Part shown: one piece after another, positions 12,401 through 23,800 of the stretch
Layout of the letters: the number at the start of each line of letters is the position of its first letter
Numbering within the stretch: position 1 is the stretch's first letter
Assembly: GCA_020086605.1 (NCBI GenBank)
Contig: JACBWW010000004.1
Coordinates: forward strand, 43,827,072-43,891,071
Direction: 5' to 3'
DNA length: 64,000 bases
Source of the DNA: Lanius collurio
Lineage: Eukaryota; Chordata; Aves; Passeriformes; Laniidae
The notes under the pieces: generated by a model
Seen by the model: only the letters and a program-made list of their open reading frames with translations
Told to the model about the DNA's origin: nothing
The model's database searches: none
Translations under genes and position numbers: made by a program

Positions 12401-15400
12401 GGCTAGTCTGATAGAACAGAAAAATCTGTATAGAATCTATGGAAAAATCTATATCTTTGTCATGAAATCAGTGGGTCATAAAAGCTTGGAAATCAAACTG
12501 GAAAACATCTTTGAACCTCGTTTACTTTTGTCTTATGACTCTGGAAGTGAAATTGTGGACTGTGTTGCAGTTGTCTCATTATACTGTGTTTTGACTTTCC
12601 AGGAAATTTGTGTGGGAATATTAGGGAATATGGCCTGTTTCCAGGACATCTGCATGTCCATAAGCAAAGATGAGAATCTTGGGTAAGTGTCTGTGTGCTT
12701 TGTATATGCACAGGTACTGCTTGTCTGGACTCACAGTCAAGGAAAATTTGTTAGAGAAGGATCTAAGATTGCTTGCCAAGCCTCATCTTCATTCATAATT
12801 TTGGCCGACCATGTTTGTGTGGGAAGTGCTCAGGAACGGAAAAAAGGATATAGACCACTATTTTTGGGGGTTTTAAATCACCATTCAAGTTAGTTTCTAA
12901 GTTTGGCAGTCTTGAGACACTGGAAGTGCATGCACACTTAGGAATAGATGCCTTTAATCTCAGAACATGGCTGCAGCTGTGAAATGAACCTTTTTATACT
13001 TTAAAAAAAAATAAAGATGGATTTTATTAACTTTTTTTCCTCTGCATTTTCTCCTTGAAGTCAAGTGTTACTGCAACGTTTGTGTGACTCAGATTCCCCA
13101 ACTCTTCTGGAAACGAGCAGGTAGGACATCTCAGAAATTAATGCATCATTAGTGTAGTTCTGCTATGCTCTGAGGCCTGGGGAGAAAACTGTCAAGTGGG
13201 CTCACTATTTTATTATCCTCTCATCCTTTCCTTTTATTGTTTCTGCACTGTTCTGGAATCACTTTGCTCTGAGTTAGATTCCTGTTTCTGTCACATCATT
13301 CTCATTTTGGATTTACACTTGCCTGTACAGCCAGAAGGAGTGAACTGGTTTCTAATCTGTTAAATGGGGCATTCTTGCCTAGGTTGTTGTTAACTTGCCT
13401 CTCCCAGCCTGAAGTGGCCAATGTCTGGGTGGAGAGGATCCGAGAAAATCCTTCTGTGTACGACTGTGTGTGCTTTATCATGTCCAGCTCTACAAATGGT
13501 AAGTTGCCAAAACAAGCTGGGATTTAGTGGGTGTTTGCAAAAGAAAAATAAGAACTGAAGTTTGCAATTTCAAATACAAGTATTTTCAGTTGGGATAATT
13601 TCTTTAAAATAAAGGAAACCTCAGGAGTTTAAAGGACACAAAAAATACTTGGTCTGCCTTTGCAGTTTTATAAATAAATATAAAACCAACCAGAAAAGCA
13701 TTCATAGAAGAAGAAGAAAGCTCTGGGTGGGGTATATTAAAAGATGTTAAATTGAAGAAATTGTTATTTGCCACAATGAAAGAAAGGACATAGTCCTCAT
13801 TCAGGGATATACATATGTAGCTTTTGAGCAAGGTCTTGAAACAAGGCCTCATTTAATTTACTTTTTTTCAAGTCAGATATGGATTTTCTGTTTTTAAAAC
13901 TATCATATCTGTGGAATGTGAACTGGAGGAATGATTCAGTTACCCTGGCAGCTAAATACTGTGCAGGCTTTGGGTATGCAGATGTGCTACACAAATCTCT
14001 CTTAGCACTAATTCAGCAGCAACCACACCAGACACCTAAAAATGGAAATATTTGGAATAACATTTATGTTTAACATACAACTCAGTTGTAACTGAGTTGT
14101 CATTTGTCAAGTAATCCTAATAATACAGCTTTTAAAATTTTTTAATCAATTTTTTTAATGACAATTTTCAGAAATCCTGCTCCATCCTATTGAAATAACA
14201 GATCTGTTTAAGTAAAATGCAGATTGGCAGGCAGAAGATTAGCATAAAACTGTATATCTAGGAACAAATCTTGAAAAGTTTTACTTCAGAAGCAGAAGTT
14301 AGGACTTTTCAGGAACATGAAGTCTCTTTGCAGAGTAAAGTTAGTGCTCCACATGTGGCATGGCAAGGTAGAAGTTGTCAGTGGGCTTTTCAGCAAGTGT
14401 CATTGGGCTTTTCAGCAATCCCTAGTTATTATTTATATTTATGTGGTCTATGCCACATAAAAGAATTAAACATAGCAACCTGTAGTAGGTTATGAAGAAA
14501 ATGAATATATTTCATCCTGAAGTTACTATAAATACTTGTATATACTAGCATATTGTGAGCTAATTTTTCCTCTTCCTTCTTAGTCTTGATGAAATAAAAA
14601 CAACATTCTCTCTTGTGCAGTTGAATTGCTGGTGAAAGTGGGTGAAGTGGTGGACAAGCTCTTTGATCTGGATGAAGAGCTGATGTTGAACTGGATCAAA
14701 AACGGCACTTGCCGCTCCATGGGACCATCTGTAGATGATTCCCCTGAAGAACTTCCAGACTTTAAGATTGTACCTTGTGTACTTGAAGCAGCCAAGCAAG
14801 TACGGTATGGGAGATTTCTTTTTGGTTTCATGGCTGGGAAGACTCCTTATAACCTTGTAAGGCCTGTGTCCAGACATCTTGCTTTTAGTGGGAGCAGCAC
14901 AGTTTGACAGATCACTGAGATATATTTTCCTGGACTTAAGGTTTGAAATGAGTCAATTTGTCTGTTAGCAAAGAGAATAGCAATGATTGCTGATGGGCTT
15001 CTCTGTGACCAAACACAGACTATAAGTGTCATGGTTTGACACAGCTAAGTGCCAAGCACACGAAAATCAATTATTTTCATAAGGGGGGAAAAAAAAAGAA
15101 AGTATTGAGGAAAACTAGATAGCTGTGAGGCAAAGCAGGTTCAAACTTAAACAGTTGCAGTACAAGGAAAGAGTTTTATTACTAACAGAATTAAAAGTGA
15201 AAAGATATAACAAATTAAAACAAACAATCCCCCCCTTTTTTTCTCAGCACTTTTCTCTTTTTCCTAACTAGCACAAAAGGTAACACAACATAGGATTCTA
15301 GTCAGTGTTACAGTTCTTGAAAAGTCTCTCTCTTATGCTTAAGGAAAAAAGGGTTTCTTCTTGCTGTCTGTGTTTCCTCAAACTGCCCCCAACAACAGAC

Positions 15401-18400
15401 CTACCCAGAAAGAAACAATCTGCTGTGGTGTAATACATCTCTTCTATGGAAAAATATCAGTTTTTTCACACTGGCACACATGGGCCATCACATGGGGTTA
15501 TCAATCTTTTTACAGATGGGTTATTTTGGCCTGAACACAAAGGCTTTTTCTGCTACAAGTCCTTAAAAGCCTCTCACTGCTTCTATATATCCTGGCATAG
15601 GCACTCTTCACAATCTTCATGGGCCACACGTGAGTCTCCCATCCCCCCATGCACTTCAAATGGATTAAAGAGACAAACAGTTTGAGATATTACAGTTTCT
15701 TACCACCAAATGCCAGAAGTATTTTTAAGCTCTGCGTGAGGAACGCGGCACCGCCCCTTTTATCCGTCGCCATTTCCAGCTGCGTCTCACATGGCTCACT
15801 CTCTCTGTGACGCCTCTGTGTTGAAGAATGTTCTTGTTCAGGCTTTATGGTGAAGAAAGCCTCACTCCCTTTGTGCTGCTGGCTGCATGGTATTTTCTTC
15901 AGTTCAGCCCAAAGTGTTCTGGCTGCAGACAGGAGGCTCCTGCCAGCTCTACGTGGACAGGAGGGGGGACCCGCCGGTCCCAAGGAGCCACTCCAGAGAG
16001 ATTTTAGCTGTACAGCATCCATGGCTGGGTTTAGCTGTGTGCCAGTCCATGGCTGGGTTTAGCTGTGTGCCAGTCCATGGCTGGGTTTAGCTGTGTGCCA
16101 GCCCAGGGCTGGGTTTAGCTGTGCCAGTCCATGGCTGGGTTTAGCTGTGTGCCAGCCCAGGGCTGGGTTTAGCTGTGCCAGTCCATGGCTGGGTTTAGCT
16201 GTGCCAGCCCAGGGCTGGGTTTAGCTGTGCCAGTCCATGGCTGGGTTTAGCTGTGTGCCAGCCCAGGGCTGGGTTTAGCTGTGCCAGTCCATGGCTGGGT
16301 TTAGCTGTGTGCCACTCCATGGCTGGGTTTAGCTGTGCCAGTCCATGGCTGGGTTTAGCTGTGCCAGTCCATGCTGGGTTTAGCTGTGCCAGCCCATGGC
16401 TGGGTTTAGCTGCCTGGGCTCTGGGGTGGTTCCCTCCCCACCGACCCAGGGTCCGTGCTGCAGCATCAGGGAGAGGGGAAGGGGGCTGGGGCTTTGGCCT
16501 GGTGGGGCCCAGAGGCTCCGAGGCCGCCCCACCTCCCACAGGCGGGCTGGAACCAGAGGGAACTCCTGCCTTTCCGTGTAGTTTAAATGTGTAAATTGTG
16601 AGAAGCGTTATTGGTCTAAAAATCTGTCCATCAACTCAGATTCAACCCACTACAATAAACTCAGTAACCAGCACTTCAGTTTGTCTTTTTGCTGTTTGTT
16701 CTGTGTAGATCAGATAACCCAGAAGGACTGGATGTTTATATGCATATCCTGCAGCTCCTGACTACGGTGGATGAGGGTATCCAGGCTATTGGTAAGATGC
16801 TGAAATTGCTATGTGTGAGGGGACCAAGAGAGGCCTTAATTTCTGGATCATCATGTATTTATTGGTGAGAAAAGGAATTCACGTACTTGGATTAAATTTG
16901 TTGGGTTGGTGGGTTCTCTTTCTTTCTTTCTCAAGTGCAGGCGCCTGACGGAGGAAAAGAGACTTGGAGTTTGCTTTATGACCTTGTTTGCCAGGAGCTT
17001 TGCCAGCCAGATGATCCACCGATCATTGTGCAGGAGCAGAAGACTGTGCTGGCCTCTATCTTGTCCGTGCTGTCTGCCATGTTTGCTTCACAGACAGAGC
17101 AGGAATACACCAGAATGAGGAAAAGCAAGTTCTGCTTTTTTTTTTTTTGTTTTTTTTTAAAGTTAATATTCACAATTGACTTTATGTGGGTGTGGAGGGT
17201 GGTTCAATTCAGTGGCATTGCATACAGTAAGACTCTTTCCTGGTTACTCAAAATCACAGCTAGCCCAAAGTTCTGTTACTGGATGAGCTGTAAATTCTGA
17301 GGAGCTACAGTACCAGAACCTACAGATTCTGCTCAGTCTTCTGCGTTCGGTAAAGTAGTGAAAATTGCAGAATTTATTTTTCCTAAAATGTAGTAATTTT
17401 TTTTTTTAGTAGGGGGAGATTCTGCACTTACTTAAATCCATCTATCATTTCTTAACTTTTCAATCCATGGACAAGTCTTTAGAATTAAAAGCCTGTCTTG
17501 AGACTGTGAGTCAGGGTCACCTGCAGCAGAAAGAAATTGTGCAGTTTGGTTTGTCAGACAGGATTATCTGGATGGAAATTTAACACACTGCCCTCACTGG
17601 GTAGTACTAAAGACAGTTTCCTTCTCATACTCCTTACCACTGGCATATACTTTTTATAGATACAGGTCAGCTTGCAGGATAAATGATTTTGGTTTTCTTC
17701 TGCATTTCTACTTGCTTCTTTAAAACTGTCTTTGAGTACAAAACACAACACTGTCAGAATTTACATTTATAGCTTTTGTGTAAAATGTGGTGTGTTTCAA
17801 AATTCTAATGCCTTGAAAGGATGGGCAAGAATTTTCAGTGTTAAAGTTCACTTTTCTTGTTACTTTGTATAAAGATATGCCACTGATTGGGAGCTTGATT
17901 CGTATTTTACAATACATGGAGGGCTGTGGGAAGAGAGCTGTTGATAACTCCAAGGAGTCCGAGCAAGAAGAGACTGGAAGGACTGATGTAAATGAGGAAG
18001 ATTTCCATTTAAAAATTTTGAAGGATATTTGCTGTGAATTACTTTCCAACATGCTTCAAGAACTAACCAAGGTAAGAGTAAACAAAATTCTAGTAGGGAT
18101 TTCTGCAGGGTAGGTAAGAAAAAAGTCTTTACTATTAATGCTGGCATTTTCCTGTGCAAGTGCAGTTGGTTACTGGGAATTCATTAGAGAATCAATCAGA
18201 GATGAGTAGCAACATGTGTGGGAAATGAGACTGACACAGGTTTTTTGAGGTGTGTACCAAGATTCTGTATGACAAATTCTGTAGATGTATGTTGCCCTTT
18301 CTTTTGAATGAAAGTCAGTTTATTTAAAAAAAGGAAATACTGTCAATATAGAAACTCACTTTCTCAATTGGACCTTTTTAATTATGGAAGCATTCAGGTA

Positions 18401-19365
18401 AAGAGACTTTTGTGATGTGTGAGCTTTCACACCTTTTTGTATCAGCTGTGTCTGGCTTTCTCTGAGAACTGTGAGTTCTGGTTGTTTTACCCATTTATAA
18501 GAACAAAGCACATAGATGCTGTGCACAGTTTTGAGTTTGTTCTTTCAACAACTGTTCATGACATGCTGGTTGTATTTCTCATTTTCCAGGAGAATACCTT
18601 AGAAGGACTGCACCAGGGACACCTGAATGAACAGACATGTTCCTGTGCTTTTCAGAACCTCTTACCTCTGTATTTTGCATCGGTGAGTATGTGACAAAGT
18701 CTGTGACACAGCTGGCAAAATGCTCCTTGGGTGGCAGGACCTTTCCAAATCCAATGTACAAGCAGGACAGAATTTCTCAGGCACAGGTAAAACACCATTC
18801 CAGTGCCAGACAGTCTTACCCCTCTGTCTGTTCTGCCTCACTTCAGCCAGAGCTCTGCTGAGATCATCAGCTGATGCCAGGGCCTAAACTGTTCTGAAAT
18901 GAATGGATGTCTGAAAATTTATCCTACCTGAAAATTTGTCCTGTCTGTTTTTATAGAAGAATTATTCTAAATATTTTTCATAGGGAGCTTTTCTCTGGGT
19001 AAGAAAAGTTTCTGTGTTTTCTTTAAACAAGGAAGTAAGAGTTTGAGGAAAGTGGTAACATTTCAAAATTTTGACCAGCTGGAATTGAGGGGTTTAGGAG
19101 GAAGGTAGCTTACTGTGAGGCATTTTCCATTATTCATTGTAGTGGCTGCTACTGGCTGCTCTTATTTGGAAGGTACAGAAGTAGAAAGAGCCCCTGTGCC
19201 AGTGTAAGAATTCTGTGTTTCATGCAAGTTATTTTGTGGTTTTTTTTTCTTGTGTGTGTTTTTTATTTCCAGGTGGAGAGTTTCCTTGAAGTCCTGCGTG
19301 AGGCTGATCAGACACTTGCTGACAATCTAGAAAAACGTTTCCCAAGCCTGAAGGTTCACACCTAA
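9470..19365 (+). CDS. SAAL1: SAAL1, serum amyloid A-like 1 (SPACIA1), complete
   Basis: Despite its name SAAL1 is not a serum amyloid A; it is a helical-repeat (armadillo-like) protein linked to cell proliferation, studied in synovial fibroblasts. Coding exons: 9470-9586, 9804-9917, 10918-11001, 12603-12682, 13061-13120, 13383-13498, 14621-14804, 16709-16791, 16936-17124, 17875-18071, 18590-18682, 19273-19365 (TAA). They sum to 1,410 bases, 469 residues; human is about 474. Diagnostic blocks are MDRNPSPP at the start (gccgccATGG context), [10 protein letters not shown], an acidic run at 13-16, [62 protein letters not shown] and the tail FPSLKVHT. Phases join throughout. Intron 9 uses a GC donor at 17125. 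Exon 9 must start at 16936, not after the nearby CAG at 16940, which would meet a stop. Confidence 0.95.
9668..9735. repeat. Short GC-rich tandem repeat in SAAL1 intron 1
   Basis: Imperfect repeats of a block like acagcggggacac, about 13-17 bases per copy, four to five copies. Low-complexity intronic DNA in the CpG island. Confidence 0.6.
10389..10418. repeat. AT/GT dinucleotide microsatellite in SAAL1 intron 2
   Basis: An (AT)n run passes directly into a (GT)n run over about 30 bases. It is likely polymorphic in length. Confidence 0.9.
11370..11606 (+). mobile_element. Endogenous retrovirus LTR fragment in SAAL1 intron 3
   Basis: The segment starts with TG (tgtggtgatttgaccc) and continues through stretches I recognise from a common songbird LTR family (ccaccaaagctgctctgtca; ggacaggggagagaaaat; aaacagactccacttgggga). 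It stops resembling the family after about 11606, so it is a 5' LTR piece truncated at its 3' side. No viral gene is present. Family assignment is from memory. Confidence 0.65.
14077..14100. repeat. Perfect 24-base inverted repeat in SAAL1 intron 6
   Basis: Arms ACAACTCAGTT and AACTGAGTTGT are exact reverse complements separated by GT. The surrounding intron is AT-rich and otherwise plain. Confidence 0.9.
15027..16654 (-). mobile_element. Probable solo retroviral LTR in SAAL1 intron 7, minus strand
   Basis: The ends are TGT (15027) and ACA (16654), as in retroviral LTRs. Five-base flanks ATAAG (15022-15026) and ATAAA (16655-16659) look like a slightly decayed target duplication. On the minus strand it opens TGTAGTGGGTTGAA, like the known songbird LTR family, carries AATAAA (15175-15180) towards its end and closes GTCAAACCATGACA. 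No internal viral genes are present, so a solo LTR made by recombination is likely. Its size is inflated by a minisatellite. It lies antisense to SAAL1. Confidence 0.65.
16019..16412. repeat. Minisatellite, about 15 copies, inside the LTR
   Basis: About 15 copies of a 23-30 base unit with invariant core tgggtttagctg. Copies alternate between ccatggctggg and cccagggctggg variants and between gtgcca and gtgtgcca spacers. The alternation suggests higher-order duplication of two-unit blocks. Confidence 0.95.
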
Positions 19366-20859
19366 AAATGTACATGAAATATTTTCCTTCCTTGGAATGA
19401 AGATTTTGGACTGTTTCATTACAGCGTTTCAGAGATCAGGTTTTCAGTAAATGCAGGAGAATGAGGCAACCTCTTTACCAGCAGGTGGCTTTTAAGAAAT
19501 GTTCAGGTAGCCCTGATTAACCTAGGGTTAGTCTGGTCTGCATGGGGAAGGAAATTACTGCAAATCACTTCTACATCTTCCATCCTGTTTGCTCCAGTAA
19601 TGAAAGACTGTTGATTTCTAATTGCTCTCCTGCAGAGTAGTTTTCTTTGAATAACTCTCAATTCTCTGCTTTTCAACTGAAGTTGAAACAGCAAAATGAA
19701 TGAAATGCACTGAGTAGTTTTTTAACATGGTGCTAGTTTCTTTCAAGTTGCTGTTGGCAGAAGGAGGATTGCTCAATAGAAAATCCCCTTCAAGCACCTG
19801 ATAAGAACAGTTAAATTACAGAGTTGTTTGGGGATTTTTTAAGATCGCACCAATACCTTGAGTAGGTACTGTAACAGAAATGTTTCAAACTGCTCCTTTT
19901 GAATCTTCACACTTCTACTGAAGCCTCATCTTCACTGCAGCTCTGAGCTGTGGTGTCTCAGTCTGTGCAGTTCGAAGGATTTGAGACTATTGTTACCAAT
20001 GGTCTGTGCTGCAGCTTTCAGCCATTGCAGGTAACTACCCCCAGTTAAGAGTTGTAGGGCAGGTTTGGATTCAATCCCTGGTGTACTCGCACAGCTTTCA
20101 CGTTTTTTACAGCAGTCTGTGCTTCAGTTTAGGAATGTAAATTTATATGTGTTAATTCTTTCCTTCTTCAGTTGTTATGTGAATTCTTTCTGAATGGCAT
20201 GAGAAATGCCATGTTTTCCATGGGGGAGCTTTAGGTCACTTGCAGGAAATTCAGTGTACAGTTTCCTAAAATGCCCACTTTAATTACATGATGTTTTAAC
20301 TGCATTGCATTTTTAGATCCTGTGTCTCCATGCAGTGCACCTGACATGTTCTGAGTCTGAAGAGGCAGTACAGCAGCACCTCAACCTCACTGTTTCCGTA
20401 GATGGGAGTGGGAAACAACTGGTCATTATTTGGTTTGAGATGTAAAAGCAAATAGGAACCAGAGCACAGAGAATAACTAAATGTCACATACACACATTCC
20501 CTGGCTCTCCAGGTTTTACAGACTTTAGTATTGTGCTGGGCCGTGTTGTGTTTGCCTGGAGTTACCTGGACATGTGGTAAAATACAATGTGTATATGTAT
20601 ATATAACCTTTCCATCTCAACTTCCAGTTTTCAAAACCGGTGCAATTTATTCATCCCCCTGCCAGCAGCATCTTAGTTGTCAGCAGGGAATTTGGAATTA
20701 CAAATATCTGACTTGTGTCACCAAAAAGAATTGCCGTAGTTTATATCAATTTTTGTATGCTATGTTTGTTGGAGAAAACTGGTGACTGTGAATCTGATGA
20801 CAGCATTTTTCATACTACTTTGACAGTTTTGGGATATTTTCTTAAACCTACAAATTTGT

Positions 20860-20865
20860 AATAAA
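20860..20865 (+). terminator. SAAL1: Poly(A) signal AATAAA, SAAL1
   Basis: Canonical hexamer about 1.5 kb after the SAAL1 stop, followed by a T-rich stretch and A run. The sequence 19366-20885 is therefore read as the 3' UTR; no other gene is seen in it. Confidence 0.65.
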
Positions 20866-20885
20866 GCTGCTTTTTTTAAAAAAAA

Positions 20886-23800
20886 CCCAAACCTGTATGC
20901 TTTCCTTCATTCTTGTGTCAATTAAATTTGTTTTCTGAGCCACTGGAAATGTCTGTTACTCTCAACCGTGTCAGTTTTAAGAGGAAAATTGAACCTCTTC
21001 ATAATATCTGTGTAAAATATGTTTTCCTTCACTGAATATTTATTTTTAACTCTTGCTCTTTTTTGCATAGTCATTTTTATGGCCTGGAAGTTAATGTGGG
21101 TCTCATCCCATAAACATTTTTTGGGCTTAGTTTGTCCCCAGCTGTATCATAAGTGGCTTCCACCACAGTGAAGCATTATTTCTGGTGTGCATCTGCAGAA
21201 ATTTGTTGTAGTCAAAATTCTGCAGTAGCCATGTAAGGTAATACAGAAAAAAAAACTGAGGCAAGATCTGTTGTTTTATTTTGTTCCTTCTTCTTTGCAA
21301 TACACCAATATCCAGTGTTGGCTGATGAACTGTTACTGATATCTGATGCCTGTCATGTGACAGAAAAAATGACCAGTGTCATGTGGGAACCCAGGTGGGT
21401 CCCATCCACCTGCTCATCTGCCACAGAAGGAGCTGCAGGAATGGTCACTGAGCCTTGCTTCAGCACAATCATAGTTCAGGTATGCTGGGAATTTTTATCC
21501 TTCGAAGGATGGTGATTTGGAGACTGGGGTTCCCCCTTTACCCCAGCTGCCCTTGTGCAGTGGAGGTGGTGCTGCCTTTGGGAGTAAGAGGCTGGTGCCA
21601 GGGTGAGTGCAAGGTAACTGTGCCATGTTTGTGGGGCTCGGAGAGGGAGGAAAGGATTTGCAGGAGCACGTGGATGATGTGTTTGGAACTGGTGCACGTG
21701 TATTTCATCATCCTGCCAGCAGGGACCTCCCTCGGCCTGTGCTTCGAGAGCAGCGTCTGTTTGGGGTTTGGGGGATGGGCAGAGAGGGTTTGGGAAGTGT
21801 TTGGGTGTTGAGTTTGGTATTTTTTTTAATTCCCTCTCCTAGACCTGTTTTGATACCCACTGGCAAGCCAAAGCTCTCTAGGCCAGTTGATTGAGAATGA
21901 TTGTCTGTCTACAAGCAGGTGAGCAGCTTTCTTCCAGAGCAAAGATCTGATAACTCCAGAACATCTTTATTTGGGGAAAAAATGAGAAGTACTTGTCACT
22001 GCTCTGTGCAGAGCTCTGAACAAAAGTGGGTATTGAACTAAAGCCGCAGGGACTCAGTGCTGCTGGGACACAGCTGGATGTGACTTGTGGCATAAGAACA
22101 CCTATGAAATTGAGACAGAAAGCAGACTGGAAGGCCTTATTTGAAATTAGGCTTAATAGATCCATATAATAATTTCATTCAAAGATAGGATTCTAATATT
22201 CTCTTGACTCAATTTTACATACATTTGGCATCTTTATCCCACATTGTAACTTTTTTCTGCTGGGACAAAGCACCACAAAACCAAAGAAATTTGGGATGTG
22301 GGCAAAGATACAGTGGCATTGGAATGCTTTATCTGCTCCTTTGGCAGTGCAAGGAGGTGGTTGCTGATATCCTAATGCTTGCCCAATATTCATGTTGCAA
22401 ATTAATCCTTTCTGGTAGGCTAAACTGTGAAACCTAAAAAGCTCTTTTCTGTGCTACTCCATATCCATGTCACTCTGCTTGCTTAATTTTCTGTCACTAC
22501 TTCTCTAGTCCATATATTTTGTAACTGCTATGGTGATTCCTTTCTCTGTAAGATGATGTGTTGTTACAACTGCCCTATTACAACCACCTTTCACTGAAAT
22601 CAAGCTATATCCAAAAAGAATAATAAGATACAATCTTTATCTGTAAGTCAAATATCTTCATAGTTTATTATATTGGCATTAAAAAGTATGGAGGTGTTAC
22701 TGTGGTTTTGTTTGCCTTGAAAATCCATGTTCTTTCTCACTACCCTTATTTTGGCTGCTACTGGGAGTTATGAAAGCAGCAGTCTCTTCTGTTTTTCACT
22801 GAAGAATTTGCTGGTTCTTTTTCTAGGGCAGAATCTCTTGGTCACAGCAGTTCCCTTTATGTATCCTTTTATTTCCGCCTCAAAATTAAATGTCCTCTTT
22901 CAGCGCTCCCTGTTTGCTTTTTATTTTTTTGGCCATGATGATAAAATTCACGTGCTCTGCCAAAGTCAGTGAGAAGGGAAGAATCTGCTACATGGAGCAA
23001 GGACCAGTCTGCTGTGATGTTATACAATTTCCCCAAACTCCTTCATGTGAAGGCAAGCCTGGGCAGTGAGTGGCTGTGCTCTGCTGCCTGGCCCTGCAGG
23101 GAGTGAAGCCCCTCAGTCAGAGCTGATGGGGCATGAGCTGAGTGAACCTGACATCACCAGCATGGCAAAACAAACCAGGTTATTGCCAACAGCTGTTGAC
23201 AGGTTTTGCAATGAGAAATACTGCTCCTACACCTCCTTTTATTTCCCTCCCTGATTCACTTATTTTGCAAAAAGAAACCCAGTTTTATAATGAAAGGAGT
23301 TGACATCTGAGATGAGTAAGAGAATAGGTTTGCTGCTAAGTTGTTACTGTGGAGAAAATGAATGAACCCAGGGAAGACCCAATGAGGTTCCATTTTTCTT
23401 TCTCCCAGGTCCTTGCATGTGAGCTGTGCATCTTGGTGATGGCTCAGTAAAGTCTGAGAGCTGAATTTTATACAAAGGCTACTGTGAAACAGCTCTCAAA
23501 GAAAAGGTAACAGTGATAGGAGGCTGTGAAGAGAAGGCAGTAATACTAGAGAAAGAAAAACGATGAAGAAGGGATACTGGAGAAAGAAGGCAAATAGGGA
23601 AAAACCTGGAAGAATTCTGACAAAGTGGATAAATAATAAGTGTGATGATGAAGAAAAAAGGTATTACATATCAGTAATTATGTTAGCATTCTAGATCTGT
23701 CCAATTGGGATAGCTGATGTGCAGTCACCTGTCAGAAGTCTGACACTGATTACATTTTCTGTTTTCAAAGCTGAATCTGTTTTGCACTTTCTCCTGCTCT

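Noticed and set aside
14382..14418. Direct repeat of tgggcttttcagcaa in SAAL1 intron 6
   Set aside because: Two short copies only; ordinary local duplication with no flanking element.
16195..16594. Repetitive open frames over the minisatellite
   Set aside because: The repeated peptides are translations of the tandem DNA repeat on either strand, with no gene context.
16941..16960. Acceptor after CAG at 16938-16940 for SAAL1 exon 9
   Set aside because: It would bring a TGA into frame within two codons. Using AG at 16934-16935 keeps the frame and matches the human protein.
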